A stretch of DNA of 64,000 nt from Ilex aquifolium (Eukaryota > Streptophyta > Magnoliopsida > Aquifoliales > Aquifoliaceae), in NCBI GenBank assembly GCA_951799425.1, contig OX637410.1, forward strand, positions 1,736,001 through 1,800,000, written 5' to 3'. The notes under the pieces were generated by a model that was not told the DNA's origin, made no database searches, and saw only the letters and a list, made by a program, of their open reading frames with translations. The position numbers and the translations under genes were made by a program. Below are positions 41,622-52,608 of the stretch, in pieces (positions within the stretch are counted from its first letter, which is position 1; each line of letters opens with the position of its first letter).

Positions 41622-43256
41622 CTGTGACGCCCCAAAATTCGGGGGTCCTTTCTCAACCCGTTGATCACCCATCAACCTGCGGAAATACCCATGAGTACCG
41701 TATAATCCACCACGTCGCTATACCCCATTCACCGGGATTTAGAATTTAGGTAGAGTCTCCTTAGTATGGGAGCTCTACCCAATACAGAACGTATACGTAC
41801 ATTAATCATACGACCATCCCAAGGTCCACATCTCAAAGTATAGGTTTAAAAACCATTTACCTCATCCAAATGAAAGGGCTCAAGATATGAAGGCTTATAA
41901 GCTTTTCAGTTAAAAAATCAATTTTGGGAAGAGGTACCGGTACCTCTGATAAGTAGTACTGACACTTGAGCCCCTTGGTTTCCAGGTATCGTCACCTATA
42001 ATCCTTGGTACTAGTATCTAGGCTCTCGACAGCATGATACTAGTACCTGTGAGCATAGGTACCGGTACTTGGGCCCACTGTCATCGGGGTACCGGTACCT
42101 GCTAGGTACCGGTACCTAAGCCCACTAGAAACTAGATACCTGTGAGGTACCGGTACTTAGAGCCCAGATTTTCCTAAATTTTCCAAATTTCACTTTTAAC
42201 CATACAACTCATAAAACATCCACTCATATTGAGATTACATGTCCAAATAAAAAATACCCTTACAAGTCTTTATCAAAATACAAGTTTTGTATTAAAAAAT
42301 GCACAAGGCCAGAAAGTTAAAATTTATACAACGGTCTTCAATTCTAAATCAAGAGCCACAACCCGGCTATACCCTCAAAGCGGGCCCATAGGAGGGCCTT
42401 CAGCGTAAGCTCGTCCAATACCTGAAAAATGTTCCCACACGGGGTGAGCTGAAGCCCAATACGATATCCGCTATAGTGAATACATCCCAATCCCAATGCA
42501 TATGATATGAATCCACATTAGCACATCAAGCATATATCCTAAGCAACATATATATAATGCCAAGCATACCAATCATGAATGATTTCTCATGAATGCATCT
42601 CCAAACTCTGAACCCCTTCCCGGGTTCCCATACACGATACATGATACTATGCCATGACATGAACTAGGTATTCCAAGTCCTAGTCATTGATGCTATGCAT
42701 CCAATGACCATTCATCAACTCTTGTATCGTTGTTGGATAGGTAATTTTTGGACATCACACCAATGGTCTACCAAAATCGGTACGAAATTTGAGGGCATCA
42801 CACATCTGGCTTCGAATGCACCAGCACACTTTTTTTAAATTGCACCGTCGGTCAAGTGAGTGAACCAAGTAACCGGGCCTTGCACCCGAGAGAGAATCTA
42901 TCCCTTCTTTCTATACCCGACACAAATTTTCTATACAATTTTCCGTGAGACTCAATTGGACCTTGATCCAAACTTTCCGAGCTCAGCCAATTCACCATGA
43001 GGTGATTGACCAATCCATGCACCCACATACTCACACCCATGCCAATGCCTAGGAATGTAGTGCAATCTGTGCATATGCAATGTAATGTACATTTGTTATT
43101 TCTAATTCATCATAAGCTAACTATGACATGAGAGCATATGACAATATCCTATAAACATCAAAATGCTTCTTATATCATGAAGCATATAATAGCATTTTAG
43201 ATGGATTCTGTACAAATCCTTGTGATGGTGGGTGCAAATACCGGTTACCTGTAGAC
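41622..43256 (-). repeat. Truncated Tekay-like LTR M
   Basis: In plus-strand view it starts TGTGACGCCCCAAAATTC, like TGTAACACCCCAAATACC of C. The order then follows C's LTR: 'gtagagtctccttagtatgg' near 41750, 'ccataggagggccttcagcg' near 42390, CCTGAAAAATG near 42420 and 'ggggtgagctgaag' near 42440. It carries exact GGTACCGGTAC units near 41936, 42058, 42089, 42104 and 42146. The U3 end is missing, and the sequence changes to gag of element F near 43256. No gene is seen. Confidence 0.65.
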
Positions 43257-44300
43257 TAAATGGGATCGGATACTGCTTGATTTGGAGAAACATAAGTCAT
43301 AGAGGTGGAGGGTTGAGTAGCGGTGTCATTTCTCCAACTAAAATTCGGGTGGGTACGCCAACCTAGATTATAAATATTAGAATAGGGAGAATTTTGTTGC
43401 CTTGGTTGATTAAAGGCATTCACCTGCTCATGGAAGACCTCTTTACAAACTGGTAGGGTCGGGCAATCCTTTTCAGAGTGCTAAACTGACTCACATAAAA
43501 AATAAGGCTCCTCCTGAGGCACACTTACCACCTTGTTCACCTTCCTCACCTCTAGGGTCTCTACCTTTCTTGACAGATGAGCAATCTTGGCCAACAACTC
43601 ATCTTTCTCTCTCAAAGCATATTTTCCACCACCAACAGGTTGGAATGGAATATATTGTTTCAACCATTCAACGGGATCAAAAAACCTCTCCCAGCAATCA
43701 TAGAATTGTTTGTTAGATTTTTTCAGAAAAGTTTTGTACCTACTTTTTCAAAGCAGTTGCTCTATGAACTAGGAATAATTTCTTAAGAAACTCTTTTTGC
43801 AAGTCAGCCCAAGTACCCATAGTTCTAGGCTTTAGAGAGTTTAGCCAAGTCTTTGCCTTGTCTTTCAATGATAACGGGAATAACTTCAGTCTCGCTACTT
43901 TTTTGTGCATGTTTTGCTCAACGAATGTGCTAACCACTTCCTCAAGATCCTTCATCTAGAGATAGGGTTTTCCCTATCCACACCATGAAATTGTGGAAGT
44001 ATTTGGAGCATTCTAGGTTTTACAATAAATTTTTGCACTTACACCAGTAAAAGCATACATGAAGGTGCAGAAGAGCGAGTGGGTTGAAGATAATCTCTCA
44101 TTATCCTCGCAGGAGGAACTGGTGGGAGATTATTTCCAACATTCCCAGGATTGGGATTGGGGGGAATTAATGGAAAGTTATTCCCTTGGTGTCCCACGTT
44201 TTGTGGATTCTCATTATTTAGTTCGTCCATCTCAATAGCATGTATGGGGTCAAGTCTTACAAGTCTATTATGCAACGTGTCTCTTACCCACATACAAGGA
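43257..44300 (-). pseudogene. gag of Athila-type element F (decayed)
   Basis: From 44293 in sense: an Asn/Pro-rich N-terminus (HQGNNFPLIPPNPNPGNVG), IMRDYLQPTRSSAPSCM, then in another frame LKLFPLSLKDKAKTWLNSL and FLKKLF (43955-43750). A deletion follows. Then KQYIPFQPVGGGKYALREKD and LSRKVETLEVRKVNKV, a damaged zinc knuckle (first Cys lost, a stop before HSEKDC), VNAFNQPR, and NFSWRNDTATQPSTS ending near 43257. Gag could not be made. It is colinear with B's gag. Pol is absent: LTR M replaces it. Confidence 0.72.
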
Positions 44301-44429
44301 AAATAAAACTATTGAAAAAAAAGAACAATAAATTAAAGATAAAATATAGTGAAGAACGCACTTAATCTCGTGAGGTGAATCACAAGACTTCCCTTGACCA
44401 TCTTCGAATCACCTCTGAATCAAACCATT

Positions 44430-44447
44430 TTCCCGGCAATGGCACCA
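44430..44447 (-). other. Primer-binding site of element F (decayed tRNA-Asp type)
   Basis: The minus strand reads TGGTGCCATTGCCGGGAA. Compared with B's perfect site, there is a C-to-T at the CpG, a G-to-A, and a change near the end. Confidence 0.75.
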
Positions 44448-45893
44448 AGAAGTCGTCTCCTCAGGGAAAACAAAGGCTCAAAAGGTGATGGTAAACAAAA
44501 AATAAAATCCTTGAATTGTGAGAGTTTGTTGAGAGAAATTTATCACTAAAGTAATAACAATTAAAGAAAAGAATCGGTTAATCAGTAGAGATCACCTTAA
44601 GGTAAACATGTATTTTGACTCAACTTCTATAACTCATGTGTGGTTGTACTCAAATGCACTCAAATGGTAAATATTCATTAAACACCCAATTCAGACGAAC
44701 TAATGTGTATTCTAATTAAATGAATTGATTTCGAAAGAATTACAACCACCCTCGATTACAATGATTCCAAGAATTACTCGTGCCAAGTCTTAGTTGTCAA
44801 TGGGAAAGCAAGATGATATACATATCAAGAATGTTTTCAAATTTAATCATTTAATTAATGCAAGTACTCAATCATTGACAACCCCTTAGGTCGATTCAAA
44901 ATCCCTAATTTACGGATGAGACTACTTTATCTTATCAAACCGGTAAATGACTCCTCACTCATGACATAATTGAAATTGAAAGCAATTAAGTATAACATCA
45001 TCATAAATGATAGCAAGAAAACTTGAATTAATATTGTAATCGTTGAAATTGCGAATGAAAGTAAATACCTTATATTGAAAAGCAATGAATGTAAATCCGT
45101 TCACAAGAAGAAACTAAAAGTAATTGTGTTGCAAGAATCAAATACTCGAAAAAAAATTTAATCTTGTAAGGTAAAAAAATGAAGAAAGCTTGTAAAGAAG
45201 AAGAAATTCTAAAATCCTAAGAAAGAGAAAAAAGAAGAACGGTAAATTTAATGATGAAATGGAGCTCCCCTCTCTCTTGGCTAGACTTGGGTATTTATAG
45301 GAGATTTCCTACTGATTTTTCTCCCCTTGATCCACCAATCATGACCCTTGAAATAAGTAACCGATTGCCTTTCCTTAGGAGTCGTAATTACCGAAATACA
45401 GTAACCTACTGGTAGGAAGCATAAAATGACCTACCGGTAGGACTGTTCACTATTTTTCTCCTACTGGTTGCATTGCACTTCTACTGGTAGAACACATTTC
45501 TGTCTTCAACCTACCAGTAGAACAGTACTCACCTACCGGTATAATAGGTCTCTATTTTGCTTCTACCAGTAGGATTGTTGTCCTACTGGTGGAACTAACT
45601 TCTGGCTTCATTTGTACTGTTAGAAGACAAACCGGTAGAAAGGGGTTTTTTTTCTAAATTATGCTTGTTGTGGCCTTGTCTTCACTCTTGGACCTTCTAG
45701 CTCATGTCCCAAGTCTTCTATAGCATTGAAACACGTGCAAATCCACATTCTTACACCAATTCACCTACAAACACACAATTTCACTATAAAATACAAAACT
45801 CAACTAAAGTAAAAGACTTAAACAACTATTATAACTAAAATGAATGATATGAAGCCTATAATATGCAATATTATACTCATCATCTAGCCATAG
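44448..45893 (-). repeat. 5' LTR of element F
   Basis: On the minus strand it starts TGATGAGTATAATATTGC (at 45893) and runs to the CCTGAGGAGACGACTTCT block beside the primer site. In other Athila-type LTRs that block is followed by a few hundred more bases, so the LTR's 3' end is probably deleted. TATA (CTATAAATAC) is at 45291-45300, with a palindrome array upstream. No gene is seen. Confidence 0.75.
45405..45640 (-). promoter_or_regulatory. CCTACCGGTAGG-type palindrome array in LTR F
   Basis: About nine units based on CTACCGGTAG, some as CTACTGGTAG or CTACCAGTAG (single C-to-T or G-to-A changes at the central CpG), lie about 105 bp upstream (in sense) of the TATA box. Confidence 0.7.
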
Positions 45894-46388
45894 GAAGTGG
45901 TTGAGGTATAAGACTTGAGTACATCTAAATTGACTTTGAGTATAATGGATTAGGCTCTTGGTGAACCTTTAGTGGTTTTTCATAGTTTTTTTCGATTTCC
46001 ATGTCAACAAATTACAGGTGTTGTGGATGTTTTTTTTTTTATTGATTTAATTTCAAGCCCACACACACTTGCAATTGCACACACAATGTTTAATGAATTG
46101 TCACATTAATTATTTTAGTTGATTCATTCATCAATTAGGGTTTTGTGGACATTGGCTTTGGTTGGGATCATTGTAATGGTGAATTAGAGAGTTAATCAAT
46201 TAATTACAATAGTATTACATCTAATCACATGACATGTTTTTTGGATTGTTAAAAGGGGTTCAAGCACTAAATTGACAAATTAACTTCGAATTTGGTAATA
46301 GTGGTGGGTTAAGTTTAAATTTCTGATTATTCGGACCATAATCTAAATTAACCTATTCACCCCACCTCTACGTGTATAATCGTGAGGG
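45894..46388 (+). other. AT-rich region without gene
   Basis: No retrotransposon motif is certain. 'ttggtgaacctttagtgg' and 'atttccatgtcaacaaattacagg' near 45957-46018 resemble the end of copia LTRs plus a leader, but there is no matching second LTR or primer site. Confidence 0.35.
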
Positions 46389-47009
46389 ATGATCCACCGG
46401 TATCGTGCTTCCACACTATCATTAAGCACGAGACTTAACACAAGGGAAGAAGAGAAGAAAACACTCAATGTGGACTTAGTGAAGTCCAAAACCCAAATTT
46501 GCAGGCTGGAAGAGGATAATAAGTCCTTAAAAGACAAGTTGTGGTTTTTGGGGAGAGAGTCCAAAAAGAGTCTAGAGTTTAAATTGATAGAGACCTTCAA
46601 GAGTCATAAGAACTCTACAAATGACTTTTCCTAGGATCTGAAAAGCATGGTAAGATGTTGTATATGGGGAAGAGTGGTGGTGACAAACAAGTTTGGGTTA
46701 CACAAATGATCACACCACCACAACCACTTCTTCCAATACTATGTTTGTGAAGGGTAACACAAATCCAGCACCCTCGTGAATGAACAATAGTCCCCGAAGA
46801 ATAAAATTGGTAATAATGGTATGAACTCAAGGAAGCCAAATATTAAGGAACCCTATGCCAAACAATTAGTTTGTTTCACTTGTGATGAGCTTACTCACCT
46901 AGCAAACCAATCCAAGGTTTTAAATGACCAAGTGTTGAACCTACGAAGCTTATATGTAGGAACAATAAGTCCACACCTCAGAATTCTTCATCACCTAAAG
47001 GATCACTAG
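46389..47009 (+). pseudogene. Possible copia gag relic (coiled coil and broken zinc knuckle)
   Basis: Two open pieces. The first (46389-46634) has a heptad-like coiled coil: LNVDLVKSKTQICRLEEDNK, SLKDKLWFLGRE. The second (46821-47009) has EPYAKQLVCFTCDELTHLANQ, which resembles a zinc knuckle (C, two residues, C, four, H) without the last Cys. The order coiled coil then knuckle is as in the C-terminal gag of some copia (SIRE-like) elements. No protease or other pol domain follows. Weak evidence; it could equally be chance open sequence. Confidence 0.35.
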
Positions 47010-47495
47010 CTAGATCTTGATTATGATCAAATTGATATATCTTTTATGGTCTTTTGCATGTTTTCTTAAAGTTCTTCTAGTTATGAGAATTGTGAAAATA
47101 TGAATTGTGGTATACGTGGATGTTATGAAAAATTATGGAAATTATCTTTTGTATGGGTGTGTGTGTGATGAACGTGGGTTACATTCGACCGTATATCATA
47201 GAATGCATAAGTGCATTTCTTATCATGAGGGGTTTCAAGGTTCCCTATCGCTCATAGTGGAATTGCTTGGTTCCTTGCAAGGTTCAGGAATTCGCACTAT
47301 TCGCTCACAAGGATTAAGGCTGCCTATTCCTGGGAAGGATTAGTCAATGTAGATGCATCAATATACACCCTTCCTAAAAAGGTGGATGCTTGCGAGGATT
47401 GGTTGGATGATGGTGTGTGTGGGGGCTAGGATATACTCGATGTGTGGATTCATGCTAGTCGACCTACGTACATGAGATATACAGATTATGATTAT
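47010..47495 (+). repeat. Diverged Tekay-like LTR fragment
   Basis: From about 47155 the order matches A's LTR at 3080-3420: 'gatgaacgtgggttacattc', CATTTCTTATCATGAGGGG, a tail near 'cctattcctgggaaggatta', 'gtgtgtgtgggggctaggata', 'tcgatgtgtggattcatgc' and CATGAGATATACAG. It stops at the LINE tail at 47496. 47010-47150 is AT-rich with no clear identity. Confidence 0.55.
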
Positions 47496-47739
47496 CTATT
47501 TTTTTAATAAAACCTCGATATTTTGAGGGTACATTTATTAAGAATAATAAAGCAATTACACCTAACATAGGGTGGACAAGAACCTTACCCAATAAATGTA
47601 ATCTAGTTACAAGTATGACATCAAAAAATCAAAGGAACAAGCTTCTTAAAGAACCTCAAAGCTATTAGTCTACTTCATAAATGAATCCTTATTCCAGTTT
47701 ATCCGAACAATAAAAAATGTTATAAATGAATGAGTGAAT

Positions 47740-48400
47740 AACGCCTTCTGAGAGCTCTAATCTGCCTCTTGTCTTCCAACAAAAGTAGCCTAGCTAGAAC
47801 AGGCAAAGAATTAGCAGAAGAGAATTCTGAACCAACACAATCCCTATCCCCTTGACTTGCCAGAAAATCCACCACTGCATTAGCTTCTCTATACACATGT
47901 ACAAGTCACACTATATTTTTTTTTTAATTTTTTTTTTTTTGGGAGGTGGAAGGGAAAGGGGGAGGGGGACTTGAACCCTTAACCTCAAAAAGGCAAAGCC
48001 TTTACAAGACAAGGAGTATCATTGAACCAAAGGCCCATTGGTATACAAGTCACACTATAACCTCCCAAGCAACCTTTTAATTTGATGCAAGAAATTCCAA
48101 ATTTCCATGGAGGTTGAATTTTCCCGGTGAGAATGTCCACCCAAATCTAGAATCAGATTCCAAAACCACTTTATAATCAACTAAACCCAATTGTTCAAAC
48201 AAAATTAGTCCATCCAAAATAGCCCTACAATTTTTTTTTCACCAAGGAATAGCCCTACACTCAGCCTCAATATTTGAACAAATTCCATAAAAGTAGGATG
48301 CAGTGAAAACAAGGTGCCCACAACACTTGGATTTCCTTTAAAAGCCCTATCCACATTGAGCTTTAAAACATCATTTGGAGGATACATCCAGTTTACACAA
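47740..48400 (-). pseudogene. LINE RNase H, split by a SINE
   Basis: The N-terminal part reads PPNDVLKLNVDRAFKGNPS (48387 down), where a normal DGAF reads DRAF. A C-terminal part near 47890-47840 reads VYREANAVVDFLASQGD. Between them, 47916-48043 is a SINE with its target duplication. Stops occur on both sides. RNase H domains are typical of one group of plant L1-like elements. Confidence 0.75.
47916..48043 (-). mobile_element. tRNA-derived SINE
   Basis: A 128-bp insertion is flanked by a perfect 16-bp TSD, TACAAGTCACACTATA (47900-47915 and 48044-48059). On the minus strand it starts with ACCAATGGGCCTTTGGTTCAA, carries a likely A box (TGGTTCAATGA) and an exact B box GGTTCAAGTCC, then a pyrimidine-rich body and a poly(A) tail (T run at 47916-47940). 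The boxes would recruit RNA polymerase III. A LINE elsewhere would supply reverse transcription. Confidence 0.9.
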
Positions 48401-48423
48401 ACAACTCTAGTTCTACCCTGATA

Positions 48424-48891
48424 CTAAACATGGAGATTTAAAACTTGTAGCAAGTCCCTCCCTTGAACAGAGTCTGGTTTCTTAGGCCTCACCCCATAAC
48501 TCTGAAATTTTAGATTGTAAAGAATTTTCATAATAACTGATGAAGAATGCAATCTATCATCTTCAAACATACGCATGCATCTCTCCTTCCATAAATGCCA
48601 AAAAATAAGTAGAGAAACTTCCCTTACCAAAGCTTGGCTTAAAGAATGTCTTTTAAATATTCTCACAATTCTAAGGAACCTTGTAATGGGCTCCTCCATC
48701 TGGATTAACTGAAACCCCATTAAAGAAGCAAACTTCCCCCATAACTCTTTTGCATACACACATTCAATAAAAAGATGAATTAGGGTTTCTGCCTCTTTAA
48801 AAAGCAATGAGCACCTACTAACCATTGGTATTCCCAACTCTTGAACTCTAGAATCCATTAGGAATGCATTCTTACGTATTTTCCAACTCAC
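48424..48891 (-). pseudogene. LINE zf-RVT (zinc-binding) region
   Basis: An open stretch of 155 codons with KIRKNAFLMDSRV, SRCSLLFKEAETLIHLFIEC, AKELWGKFASLMGF and LLIFWHLWKERCMRMFED. This is the zinc-binding reverse transcriptase region between RT and RNase H of plant LINEs. One Cys of the usual CXXC is replaced (SRCSLLFKEAET). It continues toward RNase H after a stop. Confidence 0.82.
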
Positions 48892-49672
48892 CAGTTGTCC
48901 ACTTGGAGAAACTTAATGCTTCCAAATTGTTGTAGCTGCTTGATTTAACTGACCTTGTTCCCTCAACAACCCCCATGCAGACTTTACTAAAAAAATTCCA
49001 GAATCTATTAATTTCCAAACCACCTAACCTAGTGTGGCTGTAGTAGAAATAAATGAAAGCTTAATTTCAAGCTAGAGTTGCTTATTCAATCATGGACTAA
49101 GCCTTTCTAATTCCCAGTATAAGCCAATCATAACTTCTGAGATCTTTGGAAAGCAAAGAGGAGCTTTGAAACTCTCCAAATCAAAGACCCTGAGCCCATC
49201 AAATTATCACACTAGAAATCTGTTTGCTCCCCTGAACCAATCAGTTTCTGTGAATTGTTAACCACCAATTCAAACCAGGGAACCAAAGCTTTGAAACACT
49301 TGGAGTGACAGTGTCCTGAGCTCCTTAATAAATGTCAATTTTTGAGGAATTTGACTGCAAATACTTTTGATTAGAGAGAAGATCCAGCTTACAGGTTCCA
49401 AATCTACTTCATTCTAAAGGCTTTCTCCACCTCCTCAAACTTTCTCAAATCTAAGCCCCCTTCCCCTTTGGAACTAATATATTCTTCCAAGAAACCTAGT
49501 GCCTTTTCCTGTAATCTAGTTTATTAGACTAGAACCCATAGTTGAATTTAGTCTAACCATAATCCCCTTAGGAAAATTCAGACAAACCAATGAATTTAAA
49601 ACAAATTTCACCAACACCAAGCATCTTGGAATACAATCCCCTCATTCTAGATCTAAATTTTTGTACAATATC

Positions 49673-50677
49673 TTATATAAGTCTACCCTTTATTATAGGA
49701 CACTCTAGATAAGTAAATGGAAAGTTTTTTATTGGAATATTAGCCACTTGGTGCAGCACAGTCCTCCTAGCATGAGATATCTTAGTAGAGCAAAACATAG
49801 AGCTTTTATGTCTGTTCACTCTTTGACCTAAGGCTATCTCATATTTGTGTATGAAAACCAACAAATTCTCCATAGATTTTTATTCCCCCTCAAGAATACC
49901 AAAGTATCATCAGCAAACAACAGATGGCTTAGCATAACAGATCCTCCCCCTATGTGGTACCCTTTCACCAATCCTTGCTGGGAAACTCTTCTCAAACCTC
50001 TACTTAGAAATTCTTCCGCTAGAATGGATAGACTTGGGGATATTGGTTCCCCTTGTCTCAGCCCTCTGGACGATGGAAAATAACCATACCTCTGGCCATT
50101 CACTATCACAGAAATATTCTAATTTTGTAGACAATTATGTATGATCTTAACAAATCTAACAAAAAACTCAAAACATGTTAAAGATTTCTACAAAAAATCT
50201 CACTCCAGCCTATCATAAGCCTTCATCATATCAAGTTTAACCACCATATTCCCAGCCTCCACCTTTATATCTAACTCATTAACCATTAGTTGAGCCAGAG
50301 TAATACAGTCCCCAATATGCCTCCCCTTCACAAAGTCATGTTGCTCTTCAGAAATCAGACGTGGAAGTATTCTACACAACGTATTTGCAAACAATTTGAT
50401 AAAAATCTTGTATAGGACATCACATAAGCTAATTGTCCTAAAATCTACAAAAAAAAAAGGATGGGTTAGCTTTCTTCAGAATAAGTGACAAAATAGTGGA
50501 ATTGACAAACCTTAGAATGACTCCTCCTCCATAAAGAATAAGGTAGAACTAAAAAGATCATGTTTAATGATATCCCAGGCCACATGAAAAAATTTACCAA
50601 AGAACCCATCAAGACCATGTGCACTCTCCTCAACCATAGACATAATAGTGTCCTTCAATTCCTTCTGTAGAATTGGC
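49673..50677 (-). pseudogene. LINE reverse transcriptase
   Basis: Read in sense: PILQKELKDTIMSMVEES, FRTISLCDVLYKIFIKLFAN, LISEEQHDFVKGRHIGDCI, VVKLDMMKAYDRLEW (palm motif A with its Asp), RQGEPISPSLSILAEEF, then HLLFADDTLVF (motif C, the FADD form of YXDD). Both catalytic Asp sites are present, but at least three frameshifts or stops split it. Plant L1-like LINEs have this arrangement. The fragment before 50677 is missing. Confidence 0.88.
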
Positions 50678-51140
50678 GATTCAAGAAATTTTCATGAAAT
50701 ACATTTTCGTAGCTTTTGAAGTCTACTTTACAATGCCATAAGAATCAGGTCAATCAGACATCAGGGTAAAACTTATGTCCAAAATACTAAGTTAGTGTCA
50801 AATTCCTTCCTACACGAATCCTCCCCAAGATGTGTTTTAACTTCGGAATACATTCAAACTTCTAATACACCCCATATCACCTCTCCTAAAGTATATCTAC
50901 TTTTTGGATTCAATGGTAGCTATATTTTGACTTAGAAATATTAAAAAACTTGCCTAGCTAGCCTTCTCAATCTTAAACGCCTCCGACACTAAATTTGACA
51001 TGAAAGTCAATAAGCGCGAAATTAAAACTTCGTGATCAATCTTTCAGCAATGCTTCAAAGTTTCTACCATTATTGTATTTATCTTAGGAGAACTCTTAAG
51101 ATTATATTTTCCTTATTTCATTATAGTACGGTGTCCTATA
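50678..51140 (-). repeat. Tekay-like LTR fragment resembling K
   Basis: 'tttcatgaaatacattttcg' and 'ggtcaatcagacatcagggta' resemble 'tttgtgaaatacatttatat' and the following region of LTR K at 25655-25760, in the same order. It ends near GGTGTCCTATA (about 51140), the remains of a GGTGTTACA-type terminus. No gene is seen. Confidence 0.45.
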
Positions 51141-51789
51141 GGATAGTGCAAGCTATGTCTACACACATGCACTAAGGCGGTGGATGATCAAGGGTTGCGT
51201 CCAGACGGTGCTATGTGCATTCTGACGTTACTCACTCTCTGGAAATTTGAACCCTAATAAAAGAAACTTGCATTTGGATGGTGTAAACTACATCCGAACT
51301 TGACCTATTCTCTGGAATTGGAATTTTTTGACATAGAAATGCGCGTCTAGACGAGACTAAGTGCATCCAAACAGTCTAAACTCTTTGGAAACATGCTTCT
51401 TGGGTTCAAAAAATAATAAATAAAAAAATTGAAGGAATTTTGGAAAAAAAAATAGTGCGACCCATGATTAAACAAATATGTTAACACTACTATTAAAGAT
51501 AAATATTTTTTTAGAATTACTATTAAATAAAATAAACATATACAAAACATAAACAAAAACACAGAAAAGTGTTGACCTAAATTATACATTGTCCTCAATG
51601 TAAAAATTAATACCAAATTGACCAAAATAATAAATGAAGATTAAAGGGGTAGGAATACTTGGTGCCACAACAACTTTTACCATCCTAAAAAGAAAACGCT
51701 TACAACCAAAAAAAAAACACTATTAATAAAACATAAAAATCAAATAAAACTAAATCTACTATATAGTATATTAAAAGCCTGTAATGTGA
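51141..51789 (-). other. 3' spacer of element G with palindrome relics and stem-loop
   Basis: No gene. Degenerate palindromes (CGTCCAGACG at 51199, CGTCTAGACG at 51344, and decayed units nearby) lie downstream of a perfect stem-loop with arms TACATTG/CAATGTA and loop AGGA (51585-51602). This is the same order as the pol-to-extra-ORF spacer in B. The extra ORF itself is not recognisable. Confidence 0.6.
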
Positions 51790-52603
51790 TCACTCATAAT
51801 GTGGATCCACCAGCTTTATGGATTCCATATCAACCACGAACCATTTCAAGAACGGTTTCAACTTTTGGCCATTTACCTTGAATACATTACCGTTCTTGGG
51901 ATTTTCAAACTCTATAGCCCCATGAGAAAACACTTGTCAGATAATGAATGGGCTTGACTACCTAGACCTCAACTTACTAGGAAAAAGACAGAGACTAGAA
52001 TTGTAAAGAAACATTCTCTGGGAAAGCTCAAATGTATTCCTCATTATTTTTTTTTTGTCATGGAAAGCTTTCATTCCTTTTTTTTTTGGAAATGTTGGCA
52101 TCATCATAAGCATCCTTCCTTAGCTCCTCTAGCTTATTAATTTGAAGCTTCCTAGATACCCCATTTTATTTATGTCAAAATTCATCGTTTTAATTGCCCA
52201 GTATGCTCAATATTCAAGTTCCACGAGCAAGTGACATGGCTTACCACATACTAGCCTATGAGGAGATATACCCAAAATAGTTTTATAAACAATACAGTAG
52301 GACCAAAGCGCATCATTTAGTCTTAAAGACCAATCTTTGCAATCCGATTTTACAGTTTTCTCTAAAATTTGTTTTATCTCCTTATTGGTCAATTCTGCTT
52401 AGCCACTTGTCTATGGATGATAGGGGTTGAAACCTTGTGGTTTGTTAGATACTTCTTCATTAGATTTTCAAAATAACGGTAACAAAAATGTGCACCCCCA
52501 TCACTAATAATGGCTTGGGGAATTCCAAATTGCGATAAGATATTTTCTTGCAAAAATCGCACTACTGTGCAATGATCATTATTGTGACAAGGAATTGTCT
52601 CGA
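51790..52603 (-). pseudogene. Integrase core and C-terminus of element G
   Basis: In sense from the border with element H: VETIPCHNNDHCTVVRFLQE, LSQFGIPQAIISDGGAHFCY (second catalytic Asp), then [59 protein letters not shown] damaged middle follows, then the C-terminus (ENPKNGNVFKVNGQKLKPFL, ESIKLVDPHYE) with stop at 51790-51792. Several stops interrupt it. The first catalytic Asp lies on the other side of element H at about 61900. Confidence 0.8.
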
Positions 52604-52608
52604 CACAT

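Larger units (their letters stand above)
47496..50677 (-). mobile_element. L1-type LINE, 5'-truncated and mutated
   Basis: The minus strand carries, in order: the start of RT (ESAHGLDGFFGKFFHVAWD, from 50670), RT palm, the zinc-binding zf-RVT region and a C-terminal RNase H, ending in a 3' untranslated region with an A-rich end (GGTTTTATTAAAAAAATA at about 47496-47515). The endonuclease and ORF1 are missing, as is usual after incomplete target-primed reverse transcription. No convincing TSD was found. A SINE lies inside the RNase H. Confidence 0.85.

Noticed and set aside
47960..48043. tRNA gene suggested by A and B boxes
   Set aside because: No cloverleaf could be drawn. A poly(A) tail and 16-bp TSD identify it as a SINE.
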